A stretch of DNA of 64,000 bases from Ceratopteris richardii (lineage: Eukaryota; Streptophyta; Polypodiopsida; Polypodiales; Pteridaceae), in NCBI GenBank assembly GCA_020310875.1, contig CM035413.1, positions 186,869,855 to 186,933,854 on the forward strand, written 5' to 3'. The translations under genes and the position numbers were made by a program. The number at the start of each line of letters is the position of its first letter. Position 1 is the stretch's first letter. Of this stretch, positions 21,622 to 32,526 are shown piece by piece. The notes under the pieces were generated by a model, which was given only the letters and a program-made list of their open reading frames with translations, was not told the origin of the DNA and did not search any database.

Positions 21622-22330
21622 CTACTGGGGCTTCACCAAATCATCAGCTGGCTGCAATAGTTGTTGTAAGGTCGGTTCATCCATTGCTATCCCATCATCT
21701 GCTTCTGCTTCTCCGGTCATTGGTACGACCGTACAAACTACCGGACTCCAATTGTGTGCGATCGATTGTAAATCCACAGTACCTAATGGGAACAGATCCT
21801 TATTGGTCTTGAGGAAAGCCTCTTCCTCATCATCAGATAGCCCATCCAACATATGGACTGGCTCTGCTACATATGGCCGTGCGTGCAGATCACAGGGTTG
21901 CATGGCATCCAGTGCAACTACATATTTTCGGTGATTGTTCTTAAAAATTAACTCTTGAGTTGACCAATCCTGCACAACTTTGGCTTGCTTGAGCCATGGG
22001 CGACCAAAAAGTAAGTTCCAAGACAACGAAAGTCATTTTAAATGTGGTTCCCTGTAGGGTGATCGGGATGTTACGTACTAATCCCACCGGATGGACTCGT
22101 GATTGGTCTTCCATTCGCACAAAAAATTGCACGGGTTCAATTTGGATCCAACCCAATTTCTTGCAGAGTGCGGCTGTTGCTATATTTATACCAGACCCGC
22201 CATCAATTAAAACTTGGGTAATCTTCTAGTTTTTATACTAGACAATGATTAATGGGATTGAATGATCCACCGTAGAATCCCTCTCCAGTTGTATGGTCGT
22301 AGTCGCCAGAGTACATGAAGGTCCGGGACT
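21622..22330 (-). pseudogene. Gypsy B aspartic protease region
   Basis: The active-site motif DGGSGIN is encoded near 22204-22184 on the minus strand. It is followed by FFVRMEDQSRVHPVGLVRNI and, in a second frame, LLFGRPWLKQAKVVQDW, the usual order of a gypsy retropepsin. A frame change near 22020 and a stop near 21626 separate it from reverse transcriptase. The same order is seen in the I fragment (55408-55911). Confidence 0.75.
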
Positions 22331-22557
22331 AACCTGCTGTTGAAATTGCTATCATACTCCTGGAACTAAGGCGAGCAACTATCCCAAAGGGAGTGTGATT
22401 GACGCCTTAGATAAGACGTCCCATGCCAGGTCTGTTTGCGCTGTGGTGATCACCGATTCTGATGATGATTCTAATGTTGTTGGGACAGAATTCTATTCAC
22501 TCGATCTTGCCTGTGGCGGAGGGACCTGTTTTACCGGAATTGGATCAGGAAACACAG

Positions 22558-23393
22558 TCAGCTCCTTAGTTGTCCATTGACTAGCCTCTGCAAACATCTG
22601 CTGCTGTCATGAATTCCAGGCTCGAAAACTTCAACTGCTGGTTGCAACTGTTTACCTGATCTTGTCTGAACTACAGCTGCTTGTGACTCAACTGGGGAAA
22701 TATAAACCATGTTGGTCATCGAACTTTGTCGTTCCTTCTTCCTTTTATTGTACTCTACTACTTCCTTGCAAAATCTACGGATATGACCAACCTCACCACA
22801 AAAATTGCACCGACAAGGTGGGAGGAAAGTACCTTCCATCGATGTACTTGCTTGCCATCGATTTTGATTTTAAAGTTGTTACTTCGCGGTCCTTGATAGT
22901 TCGTGTATCCCTGCTGCTGGTTGGGTCACAATTGTGGTGGCACATAATGGGTGGCTGGCTGACCTGGTTCCTGTATTATAGCCTTTAAGACCGCTCTACC
23001 CTGTACTTTTGCATTATATGCATAGGTTTCTGTTGAGTGTCCTGTTGTATTACATATGGCACAATATATCTGGTTGAGGGCACATGTAGAGCTGGTGTGA
23101 CCTGGATTCTTGCACTTGGTACAATACACCTGTTTGGACAGATCCTCTGCCCCATTCTTACTTGCTTTCCACCATTCCAGATCTTCTGTAAAGCCTCCAA
23201 CTTTATGCTCCAACTGCAAGGCCATCACAATTACTACGTCCAATGTCATTCCACCCACACAGCGAATGATCATTATTTATTTTAACTGTGGATTCAGGCC
23301 ATTAATGAACCATTGTGTGATGACATCATCTGGCAGGTTAGCATGTGCAGACGGCAGCTGCCGCAAATGGGTTCTCAACAGTGTCGCATACTC
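22558..23393 (-). pseudogene. Gypsy B gag C-terminal part with zinc knuckles
   Basis: Minus-strand frames after the stop at 23394 carry two CCHC-like knuckles, YCTKCKNPGHTSSTC and YCAICNTTGHSTETY (last Cys replaced by Tyr), and a third in the frame 22839-22558, CNFCGEVGHIRRFC. This is the nucleocapsid part of gag, which binds RNA. Stops at 23394 and near 23280, and a frame change near 22926, break it. Confidence 0.75.
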
Positions 23394-24452
23394 CTAGACA
23401 CTCTGGTGTAGTTTCTGTTGATTGTTCTGCAAATAGTCAAAGATTTCGGTAGGGTTCTTCTTCAAACCGAACCTCTGTAAAAATGCATCTCTCACATCAT
23501 CATAGTTAGCGAAATGATTAATATCATATTCAGTCAACCACCTTGCTGCTTCATTAACCAATGTGGCTTGAAATACGATGGCCTTGTATGCCGGATTCGG
23601 TGGATGATTCAACACGGCATAACTTATCCCGAATGTGCGAACATGTGCATTGGGATCATCTCCCGGAAATCCACCGAATTTTGTATATGTCACCCCAATC
23701 GGAACCGGTCGAGGTGGGATGATTGGCGGTGGTTGCTGCTGCTCGAACTGCAGTTGAGGCTGTGGGGGTGTTTGCTGTTGTGACTGTGAACCACTCATAG
23801 TGCTATTGTGGGTAGTATTGTTGTTATCTGTATATTGAGGGGGTGTCTCTTGGCCTCCAGAATCTGTATTATCAGCTTGCTCACTTTCCAGTTCAAAAAT
23901 ATCATTGAATCTCTTACTTATCTCCAAATCAAATATCATGTCCTCAGCTTTGGTATCGAAGGTAGGTAAAATTGTACCGAAAAGGGGTGAATGCAATAAG
24001 TGTCCACCAGGCAACACTGCAGTGTCACCGAAAAATTTCAAATTCCCACCAAATGGTACCGAACTTCCACCGGAACTTATCGAACTTTCATCGAACCAGG
24101 TTATCCCTTCACCGGAAACGGTCTCACTTGGTAACACAACTTTATCACCGGAAATGGTCGAACTCTGACCAGATAGTGACGGACTAACTCCGCACTGTGT
24201 CTCTGTACACCCCGAAGTCACTGTACCTTCTTCAAGAAGTACCAGATTCACACCGGAATTCACCGGAATCTCATCATGCGTCATTGAACTAGCACCAAAA
24301 TCACTACTGACTAGCTCCGATCCTTCTGCAACTGGGCTTAATTGGCCTGCACTTCTACCACCCAAGGGTGTTCCTAATAAATTTGGAACTGCCCAAGGAT
24401 GTTGATCTCTCCTATACTTCGGATAGGACTCACCGGAATGAGTAACCAGCAT
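23394..24452 (-). CDS. Gypsy B gag, N-terminal and capsid part
   Basis: 352 residues. The first 170 residues are Ser/Gly/Val-rich with loosely repeated SG.G..... phrases. A Gln/Pro-rich linker follows, then from about residue 255 a retrotransposon gag domain (YTKFGGFPGDDPNAHVRTF, FQATLVNEAARWLTEYDI, DAFLQRFG). It starts about 100 bp after the right LTR, as expected for gag. The stop at 23394 falls inside the gag domain, while homology continues downstream, so this is a truncated product. The I fragment (61353-63016) aligns in the same order. Confidence 0.75.
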   Translation of the reverse strand: MLVTHSGESYPKYRRDQHPWAVPNLLGTPLGGRSAGQLSPVAEGSELVSSDFGASSMTHDEIPVNSGVNLVLLEEGTVTSGCTETQCGVSPSLSGQSSTISGDKVVLPSETVSGEGITWFDESSISSGGSSVPFGGNLKFFGDTAVLPGGHLLHSPLFGTILPTFDTKAEDMIFDLEISKRFNDIFELESEQADNTDSGGQETPPQYTDNNNTTHNSTMSGSQSQQQTPPQPQLQFEQQQPPPIIPPRPVPIGVTYTKFGGFPGDDPNAHVRTFGISYAVLNHPPNPAYKAIVFQATLVNEAARWLTEYDINHFANYDDVRDAFLQRFGLKKNPTEIFDYLQNNQQKLHQSV

Positions 24453-24550
24453 ATATCACTTCTTCAACTAACGGGTACTATTCTCCACTACTTGCCTTGC
24501 ATACTGCTCTTCCCTTACTGATTATTCCATCTTCCCACAGATGGCACTAG

Positions 24551-25044
24551 TGTTAAAAGGACTTCCGTCAAGTCGCTTTTAATCTCTTTTCGGGTTCTTG
24601 GGGATGGTAGGGGTCTGATAATACAGAGGCCCTTTAAATTGATTTTCCCAAATTAAATAACTCCTTACACAGTACTTATCTCTCAAAGACATAGCCTACG
24701 CGATGCAGTTACTGTCTCCAATTATCGTTACACAGTAAACTTATCGCACGAGTTAATCAAACACAGTCAAACAAACTTATTACTGTGAATATGCTTTTAC
24801 TCTGTTAACACTTAATACTGCAATTCAACGAGCAGATATACTCAAAATATCTGCAAACTCTGCACACAGCATCTCCGGCATCGTCGCGTAGACAGATAGT
24901 CTGGCGAACCCGTCTGTCTACTACCGAAGAACACCGTAATGCCCTTTCATTAATGGATAAAAAATTACATCTCTTCATCATGCCCTTTCGGTGCGTGTGA
25001 CTATGGACATTAAAATTACATTATTCCCATCCGGCGGCCTAACA
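24551..25044 (-). repeat. 5' LTR of gypsy B
   Basis: 494 bp, partner of 15862-16362. On its inner (left) side comes ctagtgccatctgtggg read on the minus strand, the likely primer-binding site. Its outer side is the target duplication TACA followed by the H reverse transcriptase. Confidence 0.9.
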
Positions 25045-25670
25045 TACACCCGCATAAACGTAGTTGAGTAGGGAGAAAAGATTTCCTACATGCATCACTG
25101 AAAGGTGCTTCGAGCATTGCGTAGAACCACATCACCGTGCAAGCATATACTCCCCAATTTGTAATAAATGCGGTCTTGGGAATATCCATTTCAGCCATTC
25201 ATACCTAATTATAACGACTATAACCATCCAAAAAAGAGTACATTTCTCATCCTACAACATCATCTAGCATAGTATCCAGGAAGGGAAGTGGAAATGGATC
25301 GGGTATCGTTGCCGCATTCAGTTTCTGCCAATCCACACAAATTCGTAGTTGCTTGTTTTTCTTTGGGATGATGATAATAGGAGAGATCCATTAAGCGTGC
25401 TCAATGCGAACAATGAAACCTACTTTCAATAGTCGATCCAGTTCAGCTTTCACTTGTGCAACATAATTGGGATTTATCTGGTAACTTTTTTGTTTAATTG
25501 GTCAGCATCCGATTTCAGCATCACACGTTGTTGGTAGATGCGAGGATCCAATCCCTTCATATCGCGATAGTCCCAAGAAAATACATCAGCAAATTCCTTC
25601 AACAACTGTAGTAAATCATCTTGAAAAGTCTTAGGTAATCTGGCCTTAATCTTGACCGGGCACAGGCTAA
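25045..25670 (-). pseudogene. Gypsy H reverse transcriptase N-terminal part and protease end
   Basis: Continuation of gypsy H on the other side of element B. The minus strand shows DIPKTAFITNWGVYACTVMW (25198-25130), the palm region with damaged frames, and DVFSWDYRDMKGLDPRIYQQ (about 25600). It ends in CPVKIK at about 25665, where the CACTA end at 25671 begins. Collinear with 21560-20950 of element B. Confidence 0.8.
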
Positions 25671-25994
25671 CACTATAGCAGATCAGCCATATATCGAGAC
25701 TTTTACTGAGGAAATTGAATCGGTGCATTTTTTCCTTGACATCAGTGTAGGTGTCGGTATGCGCATCGGAATTAAAGCGCCAGTATATGTGTCGGTATAA
25801 CCATCGATATGAGCATCAGTATAACCGTCGGTATGAGCATCAGTAATATCGATACTCATATCGACGATTATACTGACACATGTGCTAGGAGTACCATCAT
25901 GTATACCGGCACCTGTTGGGTGTACCGACACTTATTCCGATGATCCTGATGGGACTACCATCGCTTATACCGATGAACATATCTGCAAAAAAGG

Positions 25995-26079
25995 TTTTGG
26001 GCAGAGTTTGTTGTCTAGTTATGCTACAACAACATTACCATGATGTTGCATAGCAAAAGACAATACACTCTACCCAAAA
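25995..26079. repeat. Imperfect hairpin (MITE-like foldback)
   Basis: Arms of about 38 bp (25995-26033 and 26041-26079), ttttgggcagagt.t.ttgtc against its complement, with a loop of about 8 bp. It lies just inside the CACTA subterminal array. Confidence 0.65.
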
Positions 26080-26455
26080 AAAAACAAGTACATATGATGT
26101 GTACTCTAATGGCAACCGAAATATGATTTCATAAGACAAAATATCATTAGACACAAAAGAGATCATCAGAATGAACCATGAACCATGAACCATGAACTAT
26201 GTACAAAAAGAGTTATATATTTCATAAATGAAGCATGTACAAGAAGTGTGACAAACCACTATCATATATAAGCTTTTACAAAATGTGGCAAAGCATTGTC
26301 ATATAAGAATCAAATACAAAATTTTGGTGTCCCATTGTCGTACACATGCAAAGAATGTTCCATATCAACAGTCCTGCAACAAAGAACATTCATGAAATGA
26401 GATAAATTCACATGAGATTTACAAACAACAAGTAAAAACCAAGTTTATAAATTCA

Positions 26456-27200
26456 TCACCTCATCGCAAACGCTCCCATGAAACGACGGCACCGCGTCCC
26501 TCCAAGTCCTCGAATAGTGCAGTCAATCCATGATGATATCCATAAGCATCTCTCGTTCGTATTGGAGGATGACCCATTGCCAACTCCTATAACAAATATA
26601 CAAAACATTAGAAGAACATACATGAGAAGCTTAACACAAACAAATTCAATAAACCAAATGGTACTTACAAACTCATGACGCATCATGTCATATCTGCCAC
26701 TGCCCAAATATGATGGTCCAACAGTATCTAAACATGTGGCTGCGGCATCTCGTTGCTGGCAATATCGATCAGGAGTTTGCTATTGCTCATCGTGAATCAT
26801 ATCCCACTCCTCAACATCTAACCATACAAGCTTTGGTAAGCCTGCTCTGAAAGCATCACGAGCCTCACATCGTTGATAGGACATAACTTCACGTGCAGTG
26901 TGTAGAATCCACTCTGAACTGACAAGAGGCTGCCCATGTGCTGGCCGGAACTCTTGATAAATCATCTCTGTGATATAATTCTTCCGATCTTTATCTTGTT
27001 CACTCCATTTCAACATGATAGAGTGTCCAAACTGTATGGAGCAAAGCTGTCATATATGTGCATGCATTGCATTTCTGATCGCATCCATCATCGGAGCTCT
27101 ATCTCAGATACTATACACCTTGGAGTCATCATGGTCATGAGCACCCCAAGGTGTACGTAGTGTTCCACGTGGTGTACCATGTGGCGTACCTACATCTGAG
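26456..27200 (-). pseudogene. Plant transposase (Ptta/En/Spm-type)-like ORF
   Basis: The minus strand encodes EFRPAHGQPLVSSEWILHTA, then RCEARDAFRAGLPKLVWLDV, then EEWDMIHDEQ and GSGRYDMMRHEF. It then has a GTAAGT donor (near 26667), an AG acceptor (near 26593) and a short exon reading MGHPPIRTRDAYGYHHGL to a stop near 26465. The W..L..., 'S.RYD..RHEF' and final basic pattern resemble the accessory (TNPA/Ptta) proteins of CACTA elements, and the position inside a CACTA end supports this. Upstream (27200-27480) is Ser/Pro/Arg-rich. A stop near 27108 and another near 26779 break it. Confidence 0.4.
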
Positions 27201-27699
27201 ATACTTGTTCTAGGAGTAGAAGTGGATGACACAAGGTCTGTCGCACTACCGCCACAACAGTTGCCTCCTCTAGACCTACCTGTAGATCCACTCCTAGAAC
27301 CTCCTGCTCCAGAGCATGACCTCGACCTAGGAGACGGGCCAACACCAGTATCGCACTGAGGTGTTGAATGTATATGTCTACTACTAGAGCCAGTAGGGGA
27401 TCGCTGAAAAGATGGTCATGGTGGAGTCATAAAGCTAGGAGACATACCTCCGGCGAGAGTAGCACCACCCATAGGAGTGACGCTCACAGGAGTGACATCG
27501 GCGGGAGTGAGGCCGGGAGGAGTGAGACTGTCAGGAGTAAGGCTGGGGGAGTGCTACCACGAGCGATCCAATACTGTGATGCAACGAACATATACACGGG
27601 AGGTACCTGAGAGATGAACTCTAAGAGCTTCTCCTCTGTCATGGAATGTGGAGTGACTGGAGTGTTGGTGCAAAGTCCAAGCCCACACATTTGGCTTGA

Positions 27700-27930
27700 A
27701 GTTCATATACATATGAAGTTCCATAAAACCATTGCTAGAAGAACTTTATCTTTATACAATTGTAAAAGTAATTTATTCGACTTGAGAGAATCTTTGTAAT
27801 CACCTACCAAAAACTCATGGAATTGTTAATTAGAAGAACATCTACTTCATTGAGGGAATATTTCCTAGAATAAAGGATCACTTTTAGAGAGAGCCAAAAG
27901 TTGAATTCAAATTCAAATAAGAGTAGAATA
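27700..27930. other. Unassigned AT-rich link
   Basis: Nothing recognised. It joins the CACTA-like region to a truncated copia gag. Confidence 0.3.
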
Positions 27931-28886
27931 CCTACACAGAACTGGGCTTTCCTTGGGATTTTGAATCCTCACTAAGATTCTTTTCTTCAATAATTAGCAT
28001 GGATACCAAATAAGAAAAATTCAAAATATTTTCTTTGGTTTGTATAGAAGTTTTGAACTGCTTATATAGAGCTCCTAAACCATGAAGGCACACTTCCACC
28101 TTATCATCATCATCTACATTCACACCAATAGATGCAAGTGACTCACATATGCTTTTGATTTTCAGGGTCTAGTCACTTACCGAAATGCTCTTCTTTTCCA
28201 ATGTATGCAGCTCGTTCTTGAGTTTCAATTTCTGTGCCTTTGTATTGGTCTCATAAAATGTGACCAAACTATTCCAAGCCTCTTTCGGAGTATGTGCCAA
28301 ATCATGCTATCCTGTATGCTAACAGATAGCCAATACATTAGCTTTCGTGCTCCTTGATTCCATTCTTCATATGCTCAGAACTGGTCTGTAGTCCGATTCC
28401 TTTTTGGTAACTATGGATTGTTTTCATTCTCTCCTTCGATGTACTTCCAATAGCCTTTTCCCATAAAGAAAATTTTCATCCTAAATCTCCAAGCATGGAA
28501 GTTATTCATGTCCAGCTATCGCTCATAAGCTGACTCATTCCATCAGCATTTTCCATTTCTACAGCTATTCACAACATGGCAAAACACTACAAGTAGCACT
28601 TTTTCTTGAACACTGTCGCACTATGACGTAACAATTTGATCTCAGAAAAACACAGCTTTCGTGTATCACAAGTACACGAAATCGCTTGAAATTCTGGATC
28701 TGGAATATATGAGTGTTGGCAAACACGGCAAGATACAGTTTTCAAAATTGACTTGGTTTTTCTATGGGCCCCACCTTGCGGGCTCAAAATGGAGGTCAAG
28801 ATGGTTCCAAAACTTCACGCCAATTTTTGTAGCAATCTGAGGTTGTTTGTGAATCGTGCTTTCTCCATGCCTTGCTGCGTACTCTT

Positions 28887-29860
28887 TGTAACATAATCCT
28901 GGTAGGAGATGGTTGAACCACACCCTAAGAGAGAGGATTAGGAAGTAATCCTCAACCATGGCTTTTGGGGCAAGTGGTTAGCCCATCACATTCCTAACCA
29001 AGAGGTTGTGAGTTCAATTCCTTACATTGTAAGGAATTGAACTCACAACCTCTTGGTTAGGAATGTGATGGGCTAACCACTTGCCCCAAAAGCCATGGTT
29101 GAGGATTACTTCCTAATCCTCTCTCTTAGGGTGTGGTTCAACCATCTCCTACCAGGATTATGTTACATTCTTCCCCCCTTGGTCGATCATTGTCCTCAAT
29201 GATCTACTCTTGTATCCCTCTAGCCTCGGTGATCAGTCCCTTGAACCCCTAGGTGCCCTTGAATTGATGTCCCTCAACCTCGCATAGTTTCTTGAACCTT
29301 GTTCGCAACCTTGGTCTCTTGAACCCTTGCTCTCAACCTCGGTGTCTTGAACCTTCTTGTTCGCAACCTCGGTGTCTCGAGCCCTTGTTCTCAACCTCAG
29401 TCTTGAACCTTGTTCTCACCCATGCTTGGTATCTTGAACACTCAATCAAGTGCCACCCAAGGATTCCCAAGGAATTCACACTTCCAAGCTAGCTCATTGG
29501 AAAGTTCGTTCGGAGAGCTTTCCAACGGTATATTACACGCCTCAATCCGACCTACGGATTGAGAGATACACCCCAATCATTGTAAGGTCCATCCTTGAAA
29601 CCGACGCGCGCGCCTTCCACAAGTCCTACCCTTTCACATAGAGGATGCCCAAGCGCCTTTTTTAGAGGCCATTGAGTCATTCCACCTTGCCCAAGCCTAC
29701 TTCCTAGGCTCTGATACCAATGTAAGGAATTGAACTCACAACCTCTTGGTTAGGAATGTGATGGGCTAACCACTTGCCCCAAAAGCCATGGTTGAGGATT
29801 ACTTCCTAATCCTCTCTCTTAGGGTGTGGTTCAACCATCTCCTACCAGGATTATGTTACA
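28887..29860 (-). mobile_element. TRIM retrotransposon with an extra inverted LTR
   Basis: Three 140-bp copies of one TG...CA sequence: 28887-29026 (inverted), 29028-29167 and 29721-29860. The last two flank a 553-bp interior with the primer-binding site TGGTATCAGAGC (minus strand, about 29719-29708, next to the right LTR) and a polypurine run (near 29172-29180) next to the middle LTR. This is therefore a minus-strand terminal-repeat retrotransposon in miniature with no coding capacity. The first, inverted copy abuts the middle one with a single T between. The 5-bp direct repeat CTCTT lies outside the whole set (28882-28886 and 29861-29865), so all three inserted as one unit. Confidence 0.9.
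29168..29720 (-). other. TRIM interior
   Basis: Non-coding. It has short imperfect repeats of ctcaacctcggtgtcttgaacc between about 29275 and 29425, and the primer-binding site at its right end. Confidence 0.7.
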
Positions 29861-30183
29861 CTCTTCACCACCGGCCTTCTTTGCGAGCTCTCTACAATCA
29901 CATTGGCTGTGAATGTACATAAAGGGAATGTACAAGAATGACCTAAAAACAAGAATACAACCAATGCAATATATAAAGTCCAGTACATAAGGAAAAACCT
30001 AATGTCCACGAATGAGTGAGCTGGAAAGAAACAAATGTGCCATCACTCTCAGTAGATAAATCCAACAAAGCTCAATGAAGTATCCCTGACATATACTGGC
30101 ATGACTGCTATACATGTCATAGAAATAAAAAACTGATATGTGTCATCCGGGATCATCACATGTTGAGCTTGATATCAAGAGGT

Positions 30184-30724
30184 GCATCTAATTTGTTGTC
30201 ACGCAAAGCTCACACTAGCCATTTTGGCATAGTTTTTGCCTCCTCAATATCATCGCTCTCATCAACAAGTGCATCATTTGTATAAAAAATCGAATGATCT
30301 ACATCATCATATGAAACCTATAAAGGTTGAGAAGTTTCCTCATTAGGACTGATGCTAGACTATCCACCTATAAGAAGAGGTAGCAAAGTATCATACGTGT
30401 CTTTGGAGCTAACAGATGTCTCCTTACTACGTGAAAGTAATGGTTGAATAACATCTTCCACAAAAACAACATCACAGCTAACCAGAATGCATTTTGTTTG
30501 TGGATGATACAGACGATAGCCTTTGCATTCTGAACTGTGCCCAACAAAAATAATTTAACTGCTTTATCATCCAATTTTCTACGATGTTGTTCATGCACTA
30601 ATGCATATGATAAACAACCAAAAACACACAGATGAGAAACAGATGACTTGCAACCATGCCAAGCCTCATATGGAGTGATATATTGAAGCGCTTTAGTGGG
30701 ACACCTGTTAAGTACATATGCTGC
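30184..30724 (-). pseudogene. Copia E integrase end and linker (left part of split element)
   Basis: Minus-strand copia integrase C-terminal region: CAAYVLNRCPTKALQYITPY, then SVSHLCVFGCLSYALVHEQH and RRKLDDKAVK, then a decayed linker ending near a KTMPKWLV-like string (about 30220). It continues the integrase that starts at 44764; gypsy G inserted between the two parts. Reverse transcriptase and RNase H are missing, because the element is cut by the copia LTR ending near 30178. Confidence 0.8.
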
Positions 30725-30729
30725 ACACA

Positions 30730-31773
30730 TGGGGGATTCTTGGACAAGAAGGGATTTGAGTGTTTGTAGGAGAAAGGGAAAGAGAAGAAGAAAGATACAC
30801 ACTGGAAGCCTCTATCGATTGATTATAAGAAGACAAATACAATGGTCATGCACAATACAATCCAATGCTTCTGTGTGAAATACCATAGAGTGCTCAATTA
30901 CAAAATACCAAATACCCAAGGGTCTTGTTGCCGTCGGCCTTCTCTGCACTAGACCTCCACCTTCTCCAAGCCTGCACTTGTGCACACCTTGCACCAAGCT
31001 TCCAATAAGGGGGAGGGATGGACACCTGTCGGTAGGTGCATAGCTTCAATGAGACCTTGGGATCCTTGGGGTGAATAGCTTAGCACTTCTTTGCACACTC
31101 CCTTAGTCACTCTTCATGCACCCTTGCAACTTCACTTCTCTGCGTCGCACACTGTGTGTGTGTCTCTTGCACTTCTCTCTCTTGCCTAACTTAGACTATG
31201 CTCACCTTTCTTAGTCTTCCTTCCCCAAGAATAGTCCTTGCCTTGTTTTGAGTGTCGATTCACCTATGCTCCTAACTGCAAGAGTATCTTGGTGCTCACT
31301 TTGATGTCCCAAGATTGTCTCCAAAAGTGGGCAGCCAACGAATCCCTGTTTTTTCTTGAAGTGACTTTAGACTAAAACAAAAATTTTAATTGGGGGGCCA
31401 TACTTTCACTTCTGTGTACGCTGCCACTTCACATACCTTCACATTTTTCCTTTTAATTCTTCATTTGTGCACCTAAGAGAGGGTTCACTTGAACTTTCCA
31501 AAACACTTTAAAAAACACTTTGAACCTTAGAGAAATTAGAGAATACCTCTGCAACCTGCAACCACCTTTGTCCAATTTTACCCTTTGTGAACAGTTAATG
31601 GTGCACTTCTTGTGCACCTTGACCCTCCAACTTTGAACACTTTGACTTCACCCATGTTGATTTTGACCTTGAACCTATTGACTTTGATCAGTTTGACTTT
31701 GACCTTTGACTTTGATTGCACTTGACTTTGACAATGGTTGGCTTTGACTAATATGACTCGTTTGGGCTCAATA
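30730..31773 (-). repeat. 3' LTR of gypsy G
   Basis: 1044 bp, tggggattctt... to ...gggctcaata on the plus strand, pairing with 38080-44758 minus copia D. It differs from its partner at many scattered sites. The start of U3 (right end) holds a dense cluster of TTGAC words. Confidence 0.85.
31617..31760. promoter_or_regulatory. W-box-like TTGAC cluster in the G LTR
   Basis: I count ten TTGAC words on the plus strand in about 145 bp, nine of them TTGAC followed by C or T, the core bound by WRKY factors. The other LTR has seven at 44606-44744. They lie at the U3 start of the LTR, upstream of where transcription should begin. Binding is inferred only. Confidence 0.45.
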
Positions 31774-32063
31774 GTTGCCCACCACCTAATGTGCTCTCCG
31801 TCCCGGAGAACTACAACCAAAACTTTGAGCAGAAATGACACCATGATGCTTGTGCTACAAAATCTTCAAAAGGATACCTGAGCAGCAACCAAGTCCACTA
31901 GAAGCAGGCCAGAACAAGCACCCGAGAAGAACCCAAAAGTGGAATTTCCGCATGGAAAAGCAAAGGAGGGCAATGGGATGGTAGAAGTCAGGTGGAAGGG
32001 AGGGTTGAGGGGGCTGAGATGGATAGGGCAGGGAGGGGCAAGGATGCGGCTGGGCAGAAGGGT
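31774..32063. other. Gypsy G 3' internal spacer, purine-rich
   Basis: No convincing coding. The plus strand from about 31975 to 32063 is rich in G and A. Next to the LTR the minus strand reads ggtggtgggcaac, a possible polypurine tract. Confidence 0.4.
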
Positions 32064-32451
32064 AAAGGGATGGTGAGGGAGTAGGATTATGGGGTATGGA
32101 GAGGGCATAAATGATCAAATAGTAGAGCAATAGAGATTGCATATGGGAAATTGTGAAACATATGGGAAAGGAAAATAAGAATAGACCCTGTGGACCTTGT
32201 GTTTAAATAAAAAAATATGATAAATGGGCTCAAAACATGAGGGTTTTGACCAAAAGTCAAAGAAAAGGTGCGTTTTTGGAAAAACTAATACAAAAAATGA
32301 CTTGAGAGGTGCCAAAATACATGAAAATGATCCCAGTTTTGAAAAAAATTACCATCCGAGGTGCAATCCAAAGCCAAAAGTTTTGAACCATGAAAAAAAA
32401 TAAAGAATATATTTTTGATCTGTTTAAAATAAGAAGAAAACTTTGCTTCCT

Positions 32452-32525
<74 letters not shown>

Positions 32526-32526
<1 letters not shown>

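Larger units (their letters stand above)
15862..25044 (-). mobile_element. Full-length Ty3/gypsy element B with extra ORF, inserted in gypsy H
   Basis: LTRs at 15862-16362 and 24551-25044 (TG...CA; on the coding strand TGTTAGG...TTTTAACA). The target duplication is TACA (15858-15861 and 25045-25048). The coding order on the minus strand is gag, zinc knuckles, protease, reverse transcriptase, RNase H, integrase, then an extra ORF before the 3' LTR. The primer-binding region next to the right LTR contains gtgccatctgtggg, a pattern seen in Tat/Athila-type elements. Several stops and frameshifts in gag and pol make the copy defective. The insertion falls in the catalytic motif of the H reverse transcriptase. 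The DGG protease, HHCC/DDE integrase and extra ORF suggest the Tat/Athila side of the gypsy family. Confidence 0.9.
25671..27700 (-). mobile_element. Second CACTA-like element, one end visible
   Basis: The sequence at 25671 starts CACTATAGCAG directly after gypsy H homology ends. It is followed by an array of short words (gtcggtatgagcatcagta, accatcgatatgagcatcag, tcgatactcatatcgacg) in both orientations at 25745-25980, typical of CACTA subterminal repeats. Inside, a minus-strand transposase-like ORF lies at 26456-27200. The matching right terminus was not found; the sequence changes near 27700 to unassigned DNA and a copia copy, so the right end is lost or lies beyond other insertions. Confidence 0.5.
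27931..30178 (-). mobile_element. Truncated copia copy (family b/c), gag plus leader plus LTR remnant
   Basis: Minus-strand gag remnants at 28560-27932 (FHAWRFRMKIFFMGKGYWKY, VDDDDKVEVCLHGLGALYKQ). The untranslated leader (about 28590-28886, continuing at 29861-29905) and an LTR remnant (about 29910-30178) follow. All parts match the copies at 47632-52354 and 52359-55407. Protease to RNase H are absent. The TRIM at 28887-29860 is inserted in the leader, with a 5-bp target duplication. The LTR lacks its first bases and the primer-binding site is gone. Confidence 0.75.

Noticed and set aside
29028..29860. Considered as two independent solo LTR-like repeats
   Set aside because: Primer-binding site and polypurine run sit at the correct inner borders and the enclosing target duplication fits a single TRIM unit.
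31975..32105. Possible G-quadruplex in the G-rich spacer of gypsy G
   Set aside because: G runs are present, but I could not fit four runs of three with loops of seven or less in one block.
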